Origin: Thraustochytrium sp. TN22
Lineage: Eukaryota > Sar > Bigyra > Thraustochytrida > Thraustochytriidae
Direction of reading: 5' to 3'
NCBI GenBank assembly: GCA_013306675.1
Contig: JABLUY010000049.1
Span: 62,001-126,000, forward strand
DNA: 64,000 nucleotides
Under the pieces are notes generated by a model. The model saw only the letters and a program-made list of their open reading frames with translations, was not told the origin of the DNA and did not search any database. Below, piece after piece: positions 9,362 to 18,562 of this stretch. The translations under genes and the position numbers were made by a program. How positions within the stretch are numbered: the stretch's first letter is position 1; each line of letters begins with the position of its first letter.

Positions 9362-11053
9362 ATGATGATGACGGACCTGGACAAGACGGCGGAGCCCAAG
9401 GAGCCCAAGTCCACGTTGCCGGAGTCGGCCACGTCGCACGAGTGGGCCGAGTCGGCCACGTCGCACGAGTCGGAGAGCGGGTGCTGGTGCTGCAGACGCG
9501 CGACGCGCGGCAATGAGGAGGCGCGCGGGCTGGTGTACACGTTTGCGGCGCGCGGCGCGCCGAGCGTGTACGCAGGGCTGTTCGCGTCGGTGGCGACGAA
9601 TGAGTTCGCGCTGAGCGTGGCAGACTGCGATGGACGTGTGTTTGGCGGCAGCACGCGCGCGGCGTCGGTGGTGTCGACGGTGGGCATCGTGCAGGGCGTG
9701 CTGGTGATGGTGATGAGCCCCGTACTGGGTGCGTACGCGGACTCGTCGCCGCACCGCAAGGTGCTGGTGGCCGTGGCATATGCGGTGCTGACGGTGTCAA
9801 TCGTGGCCCAGGCGCTGCTGTTTTTGTCGGAGGACTCGGACAAGCTGGACCCGGACAGCGAGGACAAGGACGTTTTCCTGGCGCGGCCCTTGTGGCAGTC
9901 GGACGCCGGCCTCGCGGTGCTGGCCGTGGCGCTGGTGGTGAACACGCTCTCGTACGAGGCGGCTGCGCAGCTCACCTCCACGTACGCGCCCGAGGTGAGC
10001 ACAGACGAGCTCGAGGTGACGCGCTTCGTGGGGCTCGGATTCACCGGCATGAACGGCATGCAGGTGGTGCACGCCGGGGTGGTGACGGTGCTGGCATTGG
10101 TGTTTGGCATGAACTCGTTTCTGCAGGGCACAGTGGGCGGGGTCTTGGCCATTGTGATGATGGCGGCCTGGCTCGTGCCGGGGTACCGCATGCTCGGGTC
10201 GCGGTTCGAGGTGGACGTGGAGATCCGCCGCTCGTGTTGCGGCCTCGCGCACCTCGCGGAATCCCTCAAGGAGACGGTGAAGACCTACCCGGAGGTGGCC
10301 AAGTTCCTCGCGTCCTGGATGCTGGCGAGCGCCGCGTCCACCGCCATCGCGACCCTGGCCGCGGCCTACATGCAGTTCCACCTCGGCTTTGACGGCACCA
10401 CCACCTCCGCCGTGCTGTCCGTGGCGCTCCTTCTCGCCGTGGCCGGCGCGCTCTTCACGCACCGCATCAGCGAGAGGGTCAGCATCAAGCAAGCCTACAT
10501 CATCTTCCACGCCGTCTACGGCATCACCTTCATCCTCGCGCCGGCCGTGCTCGTGGTGGACGCCGTGCCGGTCAACGCGGCCAACGCCTCCGTCGCCATG
10601 ACCCAATACGGCTTTTGCGACGAGCTCGTCGCCGCCGCCGCCGGCGACACGGAAAGTGAAACCAAGCAACAGGCCGCCGACTACGTCCTCTACCTCATGT
10701 TGGCCTTCTCCGTCGTCTGGGGCTTTTGCCTAGGCGCCGTCTACACGCTAGGCACGGCGCTCTACAGCTCCATCATCCCAGGTGGCAAGGAGTCCGTCTT
10801 CTTCGGGCTCAAGACCACCTGCGCCAACCTCCTCACATGGCTACCGCCCCTCCTCTACACCATCATCAGCGAGCAGGCACCCTCGCTCCAGTGGGGCATC
10901 GTCCCTCTCGGACCACTCTTTCTCATCGCAGCCTTCCTCGCCGCCTGGATCGACGTCGACAACGGCAAGAAGCACATCTCACACACCCTCGTGCGCCGCC
11001 GCGGCACACAATGGCAACAACGACGACGGGCTCAAATACAGACAGACGTGTGA
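9362..11053 (+). CDS. Atg22/UMF1-like major-facilitator transporter, copy 2
   Basis: A 563-residue paralogue of the gene 440 bp upstream, in the same orientation. The N-terminal tail carries a short duplicated peptide (ESATSHE twice) and then a Cys-rich patch (SGCWCCRRATRGNEEARG) just before the conserved membrane domain. The motif-A loop reads GAYADSSPHRK, the acidic loop EDSDKLDPDSEDKD, and the C-terminal signature IPGGKESVFFGLKTTCAN. The C-terminus is basic (VRRRGTQWQQRRR). All family landmarks are intact, so it should encode a working vacuolar/lysosomal-type exporter. The Cys patch suggests S-acylation or metal binding (inference). The first of three consecutive ATGs is taken as the start. 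Confidence 0.75.
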   Translation: MMMTDLDKTAEPKEPKSTLPESATSHEWAESATSHESESGCWCCRRATRGNEEARGLVYTFAARGAPSVYAGLFASVATNEFALSVADCDGRVFGGSTRAASVVSTVGIVQGVLVMVMSPVLGAYADSSPHRKVLVAVAYAVLTVSIVAQALLFLSEDSDKLDPDSEDKDVFLARPLWQSDAGLAVLAVALVVNTLSYEAAAQLTSTYAPEVSTDELEVTRFVGLGFTGMNGMQVVHAGVVTVLALVFGMNSFLQGTVGGVLAIVMMAAWLVPGYRMLGSRFEVDVEIRRSCCGLAHLAESLKETVKTYPEVAKFLASWMLASAASTAIATLAAAYMQFHLGFDGTTTSAVLSVALLLAVAGALFTHRISERVSIKQAYIIFHAVYGITFILAPAVLVVDAVPVNAANASVAMTQYGFCDELVAAAAGDTESETKQQAADYVLYLMLAFSVVWGFCLGAVYTLGTALYSSIIPGGKESVFFGLKTTCANLLTWLPPLLYTIISEQAPSLQWGIVPLGPLFLIAAFLAAWIDVDNGKKHISHTLVRRRGTQWQQRRRAQIQTDV

Positions 11054-11866
11054 GACAGACCTCGCACAGATGCCACGCCATGCCTTGCCTTGCCATGCCA
11101 TGCAAGATGAAAAACGAGCCAAAAAAGAATAAAGATACTGGTCGCCGCCGCGGCTCGCTCCGAGTCCGAGTCGCTCGCTTTAAGCCGCGCTCGCGCTCTT
11201 GAACAACTGCAAGTGCACGAGGGCATGCGCACGCACCTTGGCCACCTGCTAGCTAGAAAGCGCCCCAGCGTGATCGCAGCTTTGAGCACCATGAAATTTT
11301 GTCCGGAGCGGTTTCTTCGGTTGACGCCGTTGGCCCAACTGATGGATAGGTCAATAGGTTGATTACCGATTACCAACTTCTCGGGGCCCATGTGGTACTG
11401 GTACCCGCAGCGCTGGTACCTCTGCATGTCTGAGTTTCATCACAGTGACTTGAAAATCAGAAGAAAAAGAAAGTCGCGCTGCCTGCCAGTGCTCGCTGGC
11501 GTCTCGCGCGCTCGTCGCTCGTGATCGCTCGCTCGCTCTCTCGCGCGGCTGGCGGCTGGCCGAAAAGCAAAGCCCCAATAGAAAAGACACGTCCGGAAAG
11601 GGAAAAAGACAGCCGCGCAACGCGCTATTTTGGCAACGATCGCCCGACTGCGCGCGCGGGCCGAGCCGCGTGGCTGCCGGAAAAGCCGCGTGCAAGAAAA
11701 AGAAAGTCGCGCTGCCAGTCCCCGCTGGCGCTCGCGCTCACTGACGGGCCGGCTCATGCTCGCTCTCTCGCGCGGCTCGCGGCTGGCCGAAAAGCAAAGC
11801 CCCAACAGAAAAGACACGTCCGGAAAGGGAAAAAGACAGCCGCGCAGCGCGGCTTCGGGCTGGAGG

Positions 11867-11907
11867 AAAAAAAAAAGGTCTATCAAAATAGACCATTTTG
11901 CAAAAAA
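11867..11907 (-). terminator. Pol III T-runs and hairpin after the minus-strand tRNA
   Basis: Read on the minus strand: T6 just after the tRNA, then GGTCTATTTTGATAGACC (6-bp stem), then T10. The first T-run is the probable pol III stop and the hairpin-T10 a backup. Mirror of 12370-12410. Confidence 0.6.
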
Positions 11908-11911
11908 TGGG

Positions 11912-11985
11912 AACGCACGGGGGGACTCGAACCCCCGATCTCCTGATTCGTAGTCAGGCACCTTATCCAACTTGGCCACGCGCGC
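11912..11985 (-). tRNA. tRNA-Arg(ACG), minus-strand copy
   Basis: A 74-nt cloverleaf with a CCTGA/TCAGG anticodon stem, loop CTACGAA (anticodon ACG), a GGGGG/CCCCC T-stem with TTCGAGT loop, and acceptor GCGCGCG/CGTGCGT. The acceptor includes two G-U pairs, one of them at 1-72. The A box (TGGCCAAGTTGG) and B box (GGTTCGAGTCC) are good pol III promoters. No intron. It is an identical mirror copy of the gene at 12292. Confidence 0.88.
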
Positions 11986-12291
11986 TGTGGAGGTTAGGCC
12001 GAACCAAGACTCCCTATTTGCCACCTCTTGACTGACACTTGTTGACTACGTTCATCTACCTGGCGGACGCTTAGGGGGCTCTGAGGGTCTTTGACAATCG
12101 CCGACGCCTCCCCCCCAGCTGTCGCTCCCTGACCCTCTACTCTATCCCCCTCTAAGTTAGGCCTCTAGTGCTGAGTGTGAGCCTGTCCCTCCCTGACCAA
12201 TCGGTAAATCTTACTGAACTATTTATTAATTTTCGTCTGCCTCGGTAAAACAACATTGGGAATGAGGTGCAGTTTCGGCCTAACCTCCTCA

Positions 12292-12365
12292 GCGCGCGTG
12301 GCCAAGTTGGATAAGGTGCCTGACTACGAATCAGGAGATCGGGGGTTCGAGTCCCCCCGTGCGTT
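12292..12365 (+). tRNA. tRNA-Arg(ACG), plus-strand copy
   Basis: Identical to the copy at 11912-11985 and transcribed away from it. Acceptor 12292-12298 with 12358-12364, anticodon ACG in loop CTACGAA, T-arm GGGGGTTCGAGTCCCCC. CCA is not encoded. The discriminator would be U73 with a terminal G-U pair, which is unusual, so the exact acceptor end is the least certain part. Confidence 0.88.
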
Positions 12366-12369
12366 CCCA

Positions 12370-12410
12370 TTTTTTGCAAAATGGTCTATTTTGATAGACC
12401 TTTTTTTTTT
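12370..12410 (+). terminator. Pol III T-runs and hairpin after the plus-strand tRNA
   Basis: T6 at 12370-12375, a GGTCTATTTTGATAGACC hairpin at 12383-12400, then T10 at 12401-12410. The hairpin plus T-run looks like a bacterial intrinsic terminator but follows a pol III gene. Confidence 0.6.
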
Positions 12411-12790
12411 CCTCCAGCCCGAAGCCGCGCTGCGCGGCTGTCTTTTTCCCTTTCCGGACGTGTCTTTTCTGTTGGGGCTTTGCTTTTCGGCCAGCCGCGA
12501 GCCGCGCGAGAGAGCGAGCATGAGCCGGCCCGTCAGTGAGCGCGAGCGCCAGCGGGGACTGGCAGCGCGACTTTCTTTTTCTTGCACGCGGCTTTTCCGG
12601 CAGCCACGCGGCTCGGCCCGCGCGCGCAGTCGGGCGATCGTTGCCAAAATAGCGCGTACTATACCCGGAAGCCACGTTGCGCGGCTGTCTTTTTTCCTTT
12701 CCGGACGTGTCTTTTCATTTGGGGCTTTGCTTTTCGGCCAGCCGCCAGTCGCGCGAGAGAGCGAGCATGAGCCGGCCCGTCCGTGAGCGA

Positions 12791-13840
12791 GCGAGCGACT
12801 CGAAGCGAGCGAGCGACGCGAAGCGAGCGGCCGCGGTGAGCGAGGCGAGCGACTCGAAGCGAGCGGCGGCCGCGGCGACGACTCCGAGTCGGACCACTAA
12901 TTTTGGGCCGGTGGCCTATTCCTGTCCAAAACTTGTCAGGACAATCTGGCGACTGTCTTTATCCCTTCTCGGACGCGTCTTTTTCGTTTTCCTCGACCGG
13001 CCGCGAGCGAGCCGAGCGAGCTTGCCGAGCGAGCGAGCCGAGCGAGCAATGGCTCGGGCAGCGCGGCTTTGGTGGTTGCAGTGGAGCGCAGTGGAGCGCA
13101 GTGGAGCGGTTGAAGCTGTGCGCCGCGTGCGGGGCGAGTGTGCGACCATCTGCACACCTTGTGCGCCGGCGCCGTGGGCCGCGCCGCTGGCCCGCCGTGC
13201 TGGCCCGCGCTGGCCGGGTCGCTTTTGCTCTGGTCGCCCCTGGTCTACTTGAGAACCGTTCTCCAAGCTCAGCGTCTTTTGCGGGGCTTGCTGGCAGGCC
13301 GGTGAAGACTCTCTCTCAGACTCTGACTGAAGAGTGAAGTCAGCTGGCTCAGCCTTGAAGAGCGGGGGAGGTGCAGACAGCCACAAGCCGGGCAGTGGGG
13401 CACGCTGGTGGGCCACGCCGCGCTGGACCGCGAAGCGCGGGTCACTGATGGTGAGAGAAAGACGTGCGGTGGCAAGCGAAGCTAATCATAATACCTCCCT
13501 GGCCGCAGGGTTTCTCCAGCACGCAGCCGGGCCGTCCGTGGCCGGCCGCGCTGGTAACTTCAAGTTGAACGGTCCGGGCGGCAGAGCTGAGGATTGCCAG
13601 TGAGTAAGAGTCACGGTGCGTGGGACGCATGCCATGCACTGGCATGATCGGATCGGATCGGATGCATGCACCGCGCTGGCAGTGCAGTGCAGTGGCAGCC
13701 AGGGGTGGCCGGGCCGCCCGGACTGTACTATGAGCAGCGCCGGCGGGCCGCGAGTCACGCTGGCCGGCCACGACCATGTTCGATGCCCAGCAAAACCCGA
13801 ACTGGAGGCGGCTTATTAGATTGATTGATTGCTCACTCGC
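12791..13840. other. Non-coding spacer before transporter copy 3
   Basis: About 1 kb with no gene. It contains GCGAGCGA-type simple runs (12785-12860), a decayed copy of the palindrome's repeat unit (about 12945-13010), GTGGAGCGCA tandem units (13080-13106), and the palindrome AACTTCAAGTT at 13556. Confidence 0.5.
13556..13566. promoter_or_regulatory. Palindrome AACTTCAAGTT upstream of transporter copy 3
   Basis: A perfect 11-bp palindrome 275 bp before the ATG, sharing the ACTTSAAGT core with sites before copies 1, 2 and 4. Confidence 0.35.
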
Positions 13841-15469
13841 ATGTCGTCGTCGTCGATGGAGATGGAGCACTCGACTGGGACGTCTCCGTCGGGGCCAATG
13901 TCGTCGTCGTGGTTTGGGCGGTGCTGCTGCTGCTTCCGCCGCGCGACGGAGGGCAACGAGGAGGCGCGTGGTTTCGTGTACGCGTTCGCCTCGCGCGGGG
14001 CCCCTGTAGTGTTCGCGGCGTTGTTTGCTACGGTGGCGACGAGCGAGTTCGCTTTGAGCGTGGCGGATTGCGACGGCAATGTGCTGGGCGGCTCGGTGCG
14101 GGCATCGTCGGTGGTGCCGTCCATTGGCGTGGTGGAGGGCGTCCTGGTGACGGTGCAGGGCCTCTTTGTGGGCGCCTTCGCGGACGCGTCGCCGCACCGC
14201 AAGAAGCTGCTGGGTTTCTTTCATGGCCTGCTGCTGGTGATGCTCGTGGTCCAGGCCCTGCTGTTCTTGTCCGAGGACTCGGACAAGCTGGATCCGGATG
14301 ATGAGGCCGACATGACCTTTTTGCAGCGTCCGCTGTGGCAGTCGGACGCCGGCCTCCTTGTGGTGGCGGCCGTCCTCGTGATTAGCGGGCTTGCGTTCGA
14401 GGCGGCAACGCAGCTCACGGCAACGTACGCACCGGAGCTGAGCACGGACGACGTGGAGGTGTCGCGCTTCGTGGCGCTGGGCTACACGGGCATGAACGGG
14501 ATGGAGGTGGTGCATGCGGTCGTGACCACCTTGCTGGCGATTGCGCTCAACATGAGCGCCTTTGTGCAGGGCACTGTCGGGGCCGTTGTGGCGGCCGCCA
14601 TGATGACGGCATGGATCGTGCCGGGCTACAAAATGCTCGGGTCGCGCGTCCACGTGAACAAGGACACCAAGCGCGGCTGCTTCGGGCTCGCGCTCCTCTT
14701 TGAGTCGCTCGTGGAGACGGTTCGCTTCTACCCTGAGCTTGCCAAGTTCCTCTTCTCGTGGATGTTGGCGAACGGTGCGAGCTTGGCACTGGGTGCGCTC
14801 GCAACCTCGTACCTGCAGTTCTACCTCGGCATTGACGGCACGACGACCTCTGCCATCTTGTCCATCGTGCTCATCGTTGCCGTTCCGGGCGCCTACTTTA
14901 CGCACCACATTATCAAGCGCATGGGCGTCAAGCAGACCTACATCTTCTTCCACGCGCTCTACGGGGTCTCCTTTCTCGTCGCGCCGGCTGCCTTTCTCGC
15001 CGAGGCGGTTCCCATCAATCAGGCCAATGCGACGCTGCCCAAGACGCAGTACGGCTTTTGCGACGACGTCGTCCTTGGCGAACGCGCAGAGACGCGCCAA
15101 GAGGCTGCTGGCTACGTCTTTTACCTGCTCATCCTTTTCAGCTGCATCTGGGGCTTTTGCGTTGGCGCCGGCTTCACCGCGGGTGTTTCGCTCTTTAGCG
15201 TGCTGGTTCCGGGCGGCAAGGAGAGTGTCTTCTTCGGCCTCAAGACCACCTTTGGCAACGCCCTCACCTGGCTCCCGCCGCTCTTGTACACCATCATCAG
15301 CGAGCGCGCCTCGACCTTGCGCTGGGCCATCGTCCCACTCGCCCCCCTCTACCTCGTCGCAGCGCTCCTCGCGGCCTGGATTGACCTCGACAAGGGCAAG
15401 GAACAGGTCGCTCAGACACTGGGCCGTCGCCGCGGCCCCGTATGGGACAAGATCAACAATGCGCTCTGA
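13841..15469 (+). CDS. Atg22/UMF1-like major-facilitator transporter, copy 3
   Basis: A 542-residue paralogue. The open frame extends four codons upstream to a TTG, but the first ATG (MSSSSMEMEHS) is the sensible start. The N-terminal tail is Ser-rich, then GRCCCCFRRATEGNEEARG precedes the membrane core. The motif-A loop is GAFADASPHRKK, the acidic loop EDSDKLDPDDEAD, and the C-terminal signature VPGGKESVFFGLKTTFGN. This copy is closest to the broken copy 4 (shared TEGNEEARGFVYAFASRGAP and KDLD-type tail). It is probably a vacuolar/lysosomal amino-acid exporter by family. The stop is followed within ~60 bp by a decamer minisatellite likely to lie in the 3' UTR. Confidence 0.75.
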   Translation: MSSSSMEMEHSTGTSPSGPMSSSWFGRCCCCFRRATEGNEEARGFVYAFASRGAPVVFAALFATVATSEFALSVADCDGNVLGGSVRASSVVPSIGVVEGVLVTVQGLFVGAFADASPHRKKLLGFFHGLLLVMLVVQALLFLSEDSDKLDPDDEADMTFLQRPLWQSDAGLLVVAAVLVISGLAFEAATQLTATYAPELSTDDVEVSRFVALGYTGMNGMEVVHAVVTTLLAIALNMSAFVQGTVGAVVAAAMMTAWIVPGYKMLGSRVHVNKDTKRGCFGLALLFESLVETVRFYPELAKFLFSWMLANGASLALGALATSYLQFYLGIDGTTTSAILSIVLIVAVPGAYFTHHIIKRMGVKQTYIFFHALYGVSFLVAPAAFLAEAVPINQANATLPKTQYGFCDDVVLGERAETRQEAAGYVFYLLILFSCIWGFCVGAGFTAGVSLFSVLVPGGKESVFFGLKTTFGNALTWLPPLLYTIISERASTLRWAIVPLAPLYLVAALLAAWIDLDKGKEQVAQTLGRRRGPVWDKINNAL

Positions 15470-15522
15470 CTTGTTTTTCAAAGCAAGACCAAGCAACCAA
15501 GCGAGGCAAGACAAGCCGTCAC

Positions 15523-15630
15523 CGAGACGCGACGAGACGCGACGAGACGCGACGAGACGCGACGAGACGCGACGAGACGCGACGAGACGCGACATGACGC
15601 GACGAGACGCGACGAGACGCGACGAGCCAA
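15523..15630. repeat. 10-bp minisatellite (GACGAGACGC)
   Basis: About ten head-to-tail decamers, one with a single change (GACATGACGC), 55 bp after the stop of transporter copy 3. Period 10 matches the other decamer arrays at 22214 and 25062. Confidence 0.95.
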
Positions 15631-15878
15631 AGTAAAGGACTTAGAGACCGCTTCTTCTTACTTGACGTCTTTGCAGCCCAGCCTCTGAGCATGCAGCCTG
15701 GCACAGCTGGCTATTGTCAGGTACCAACTGTGTCGATCAAGTCCACTGCATGGTCAGCCTTTATCTCCGAGTCCGAGTCTGCAGTGGCCGGTGGCTGGTT
15801 CTCCAGGCCGCCCGGCTGCTCTCCACGTCGCTCGTCGCTCGTGGTCGCTAGCAGTGGCTCGCAATCGGCTCGCCGGCA

Positions 15879-15955
15879 ACTTGAAGTGCTCGGCTTCAGA
15901 CTGATGTTTCACTGTCACTGGCAACCAACCGTACTGCGCACTGGCAGTGCCAGTG
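15879..15955. promoter_or_regulatory. ACTTGAAGT and CACTGGCAGTGCCAGTG palindromes
   Basis: ACTTGAAGT at 15879-15887 and the 17-bp odd palindrome CACTGGCAGTGCCAGTG at 15939-15955, which combines two facing copies of the recurrent 9-mer. They lie about 0.7 kb before the copy-4 pseudogene. Confidence 0.35.
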
Positions 15956-16142
15956 TCAAAACGTACGGCGCGCCGGGCGCGGCGCGGCTCGGGCCCGGGG
16001 CACTGCACTGCGCTGCAGAGCGGCGGCGGCCACGACGGTCCGAGTCACGCAGTGGGAGGCGGAAGGTTAGCTTCGTACTAGCGGCCTGCCGGTGATTGCC
16101 ACGGCGACGCGGCCCGGAGGGCAAACGTTGCTTCCCCTGGCA

Positions 16143-16571
16143 CTGCCAGTGGCTTCAAGTCCTCTGCCAGTGAGCGGACATGAGTAGGAGTAGGCCGAGC
16201 CCGAGTCTAACCTGACGCAGTGCCGGACTCGGACTCGGACTCGGACTCGACTCGGACTCGGACAGCCTGGCCTGCCAGTGGTGATTTTGGCCACCACCGA
16301 TGTTTTCGGAGGTTACATACCAGCCTGAGAGCGTCTTACTGCACAGCAGCACTTCAACTTGACTCGAAGCCATGCTTCCCCTGGCACTGGCGGGACAACT
16401 GACAGCGCAGTGCCCTGCCAGTGGAGCTGGACAAGTACGGGGACGCCCATGCCAGCAGTCCAAGTGCGAGTCCGAGTCAGCCGAATCCGTGCACCGGCGG
16501 TGCCGCAGCTAGCCTGCCAGTGACCTGATCCTCAGAGCATGCAGAACTCAAACTCAGGTCGCCTGCCAGTG
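16143..16571 (+). promoter_or_regulatory. Cluster of six CTGCCAGTG 9-mers upstream of transporter copy 4
   Basis: Exact CTGCCAGTG at 16143, 16164, 16272, 16415, 16514 and 16563, all on the plus strand, in otherwise gene-free DNA ending 72 bp before the ATG. A short GGACTC run lies at 16228-16265. The cluster looks like multiple sites for one factor or a decayed repeat; the sequence alone cannot tell. Confidence 0.35.
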
Positions 16572-16642
16572 CCAGCCTTACTCGGAGTGATTGATCGTCG
16601 ACCAAGTCGTCGGCGATCGAGGAAGCAAGCAAGTCGTCGGCG

Positions 16643-18251
16643 ATGGGGGAAGCAACCAAGTCGTCGTCGATGGAGGTCAGGGAGTTGACGTCCACGGCGT
16701 CCTCGTCGTTGTTTGGGCGGTGCTGCTGCTGCTGCTGCTGCTGCTTCTTCTTCTTCCGCCGCGCGACCGAGGGCAACGAGGAGGCGCGCGGTTTCGTGTA
16801 CGCCTTCGCCTCGCGCGGTGCGCCGATCATGTTCGCGGTTCTGTTTGGCACGGTGGCGACGAACGAGTTCGCCCTGAGCGTCGCAGATTGCGAGGGCAAC
16901 GTGCTGGGCGGTACCGTGCGGGCGTCGTCGGTGGTGTCGTCCATCAGCGTGGTGCAGGGCATCCTGGTGACGGTGCAGGGCATCTTTCTGGGCGCCTTTG
17001 CGGACGCATCTCCGCATCGCAAGAGGCTGCTGGGTTTCTTTCATGGGCTCCTCTTGGCCATGCTCGTGGGCCAGGCGCTGCTCTTCCTGTCCAAGGACTC
17101 GGACAAGCTGGACCCGGACGATGAGGACAAGCCGGTCTCATTGTGCTGGCGGTGGTTCTTATGACGAGCATACTTGCATTCGAGGGGGCGACGCAATTAA
17201 CGGCGACGTACGCGCCGGAGCTGAGCACGGACGACATGGAGGTGTCGCGCTTCGTGACGCTGGCCTACACCGGCTTGAACGGGATGCAGGTGGTGCAAGC
17301 GGCCGCGACCACGGTGCTGGCGATTGCGCTCAATTTGGGCGCCTTGCTACAGGGCACAGTCGGAGCCTTTGTGGCGGCCGCCTTGATGACGGCATGGATC
17401 GTGCCGGGCTACAAAATGCTCGGCTCGCGCTTCCATGTGAACAAGGACATCAGGCAGGGCTGCTTCGGCCTCGCGCACCTCCTGGAGTCGCTTGTGGAGA
17501 CGATTCGCATCTACCCTGAGCTTGCCAAGTTCCTCTTCTCGTGGATGCTGGCCAACGCTGCAAGTACAGCTATCAGCGCGCTGTCTACTACGTACATGCA
17601 GTTCCACCTCGGCATCGACGGCACGACGGCCTCTACTATCCTGTCCTTCGCGCTGGTCATGGCCGTCCCAGCGCCTACTTCACGCACCACATTGTCCAGC
17701 GCATGGGCGTCAAGCAGACCTACGTCTTCTTCCACGCGCTCTACGGGGTCTCCTTTCTCATCGCGCCGGCCACCTTTCTCGCTGACGCGATTCCTATCAA
17801 CCAGGCCAATACGACACTACCCAAGACGCAGTACGGCTTCTGCGACGACGTCGTCATTGGCGAGGGCGCAGAGACGCGCCAGGAGGCTGCTGGCTACGTC
17901 TTTTACTTGCTCATCCTCTTCAGCTGTATTTGGGGCTTTTGTCTCGGCGCAGTCTTCACCTTGGGCATTTCGCTCTACAGCGTGCTGGTTCCAGGCGGCA
18001 AGGAGAGCGTGTTTTTCGGCCTCAAGACCACCTTTGGCAACGTCCTCACCTGGCTACCGCCGCTCATGTTTACCGTCATTAGCGAGCGCGCCCCGACCTT
18101 GCGCTGGGCCATCATCCCGCTCGCGCCCTGCTACCTTCTTGCAGCGCTCCTCGCAGCCTGGATTGACCTCGACAAGGGCAAAAAACAGATCGCTCAGACC
18201 ATGGAGCGTCGCCGTGGCCTCGAATGGGACAACTTCAACAGCAATAGCTAA
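16643..18251 (+). pseudogene. Atg22/UMF1-like transporter, copy 4, frame broken twice
   Basis: Strong identity to copy 3 over its whole length, but the frame changes twice. Near 17134 about 37 bp are missing relative to copy 3 (the stretch after the KLDPDDED acidic loop), and near 17674 one base of the codons for Val-Pro-Gly-Ala is missing. Each segment otherwise keeps family landmarks: GAFADASPHRKR at the start, GSRFHVNKDI in the middle, VPGGKESVFFGLKTTFGN and WIDLDKGKKQ at the end. The N-terminus has an expanded CTG/CTT-type triplet run giving eight Cys and four Phe. The rest is well kept, so loss is recent, or one of the two gaps is a sequence error. The likely original start is the ATG at 16643 (MGEATKSSSMEV). 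Confidence 0.75.
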
Positions 18252-18562
18252 GAATCCCTGATCAACAAGCCACGCGGCGGTCCTCAGCAAAATGAAAACG
18301 CTGCAAGAACTCTTTCGAAATGAAATGAAACCAAAGCCCGCGTACGGCATGTCGTGTATTGCCGCTTCTTTCGGAAACCAGCCGCCGCTAATTTTGAAAC
18401 CAGCTCCCCCCCCACACGCCGGCCGGAGGATCTTGATCTTCCCTGCAAACTTGCCCGACTGAAATGGCTTGGCTCCGCGCGAACGGCGTGGTTTAAGGAT
18501 GAGTGAGAGCGGCGGTTTGGTTTGGGTAGTCGCGGATCGCCACGGAAGCGCAAGCTTGTGGT

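Larger units (their letters stand above)
11520..12790. repeat. Large near-perfect palindrome carrying two mirror-image tRNA genes
   Basis: The inner arms, 11620-12003 and 12274-12657 (384 bp each), are collinear mirror images about 12138.5 with at least one mismatch near the tRNA 5' ends and no indel. The loop is about 270 bp of noticeably AT-richer DNA with no gene. Outward, a ~100-bp unit (GGCCGAAAAGCAAAGCCCCA...AAAAGACACGTCCGGAAAGG) is present twice per arm. The outer copies (about 11550-11618 and 12676-12750) are less perfect and are offset by a ~19-bp indel. A decayed fifth copy lies at about 12945-13010. The structure is either a recent inverted duplication of a tRNA locus or, less likely, an assembly fold-back. 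Confidence 0.9.

Noticed and set aside
11440-12786. Identical ~107-190-codon frames on both strands
   Set aside because: They run straight through tRNA-Arg genes inside the palindrome, so they are not proteins.
13442-15595. 717-codon open frame on the minus strand
   Set aside because: Exact antisense of transporter copy 3; such frames stay open because GC-rich codons mirror to sense codons. The plus strand carries the family motifs.
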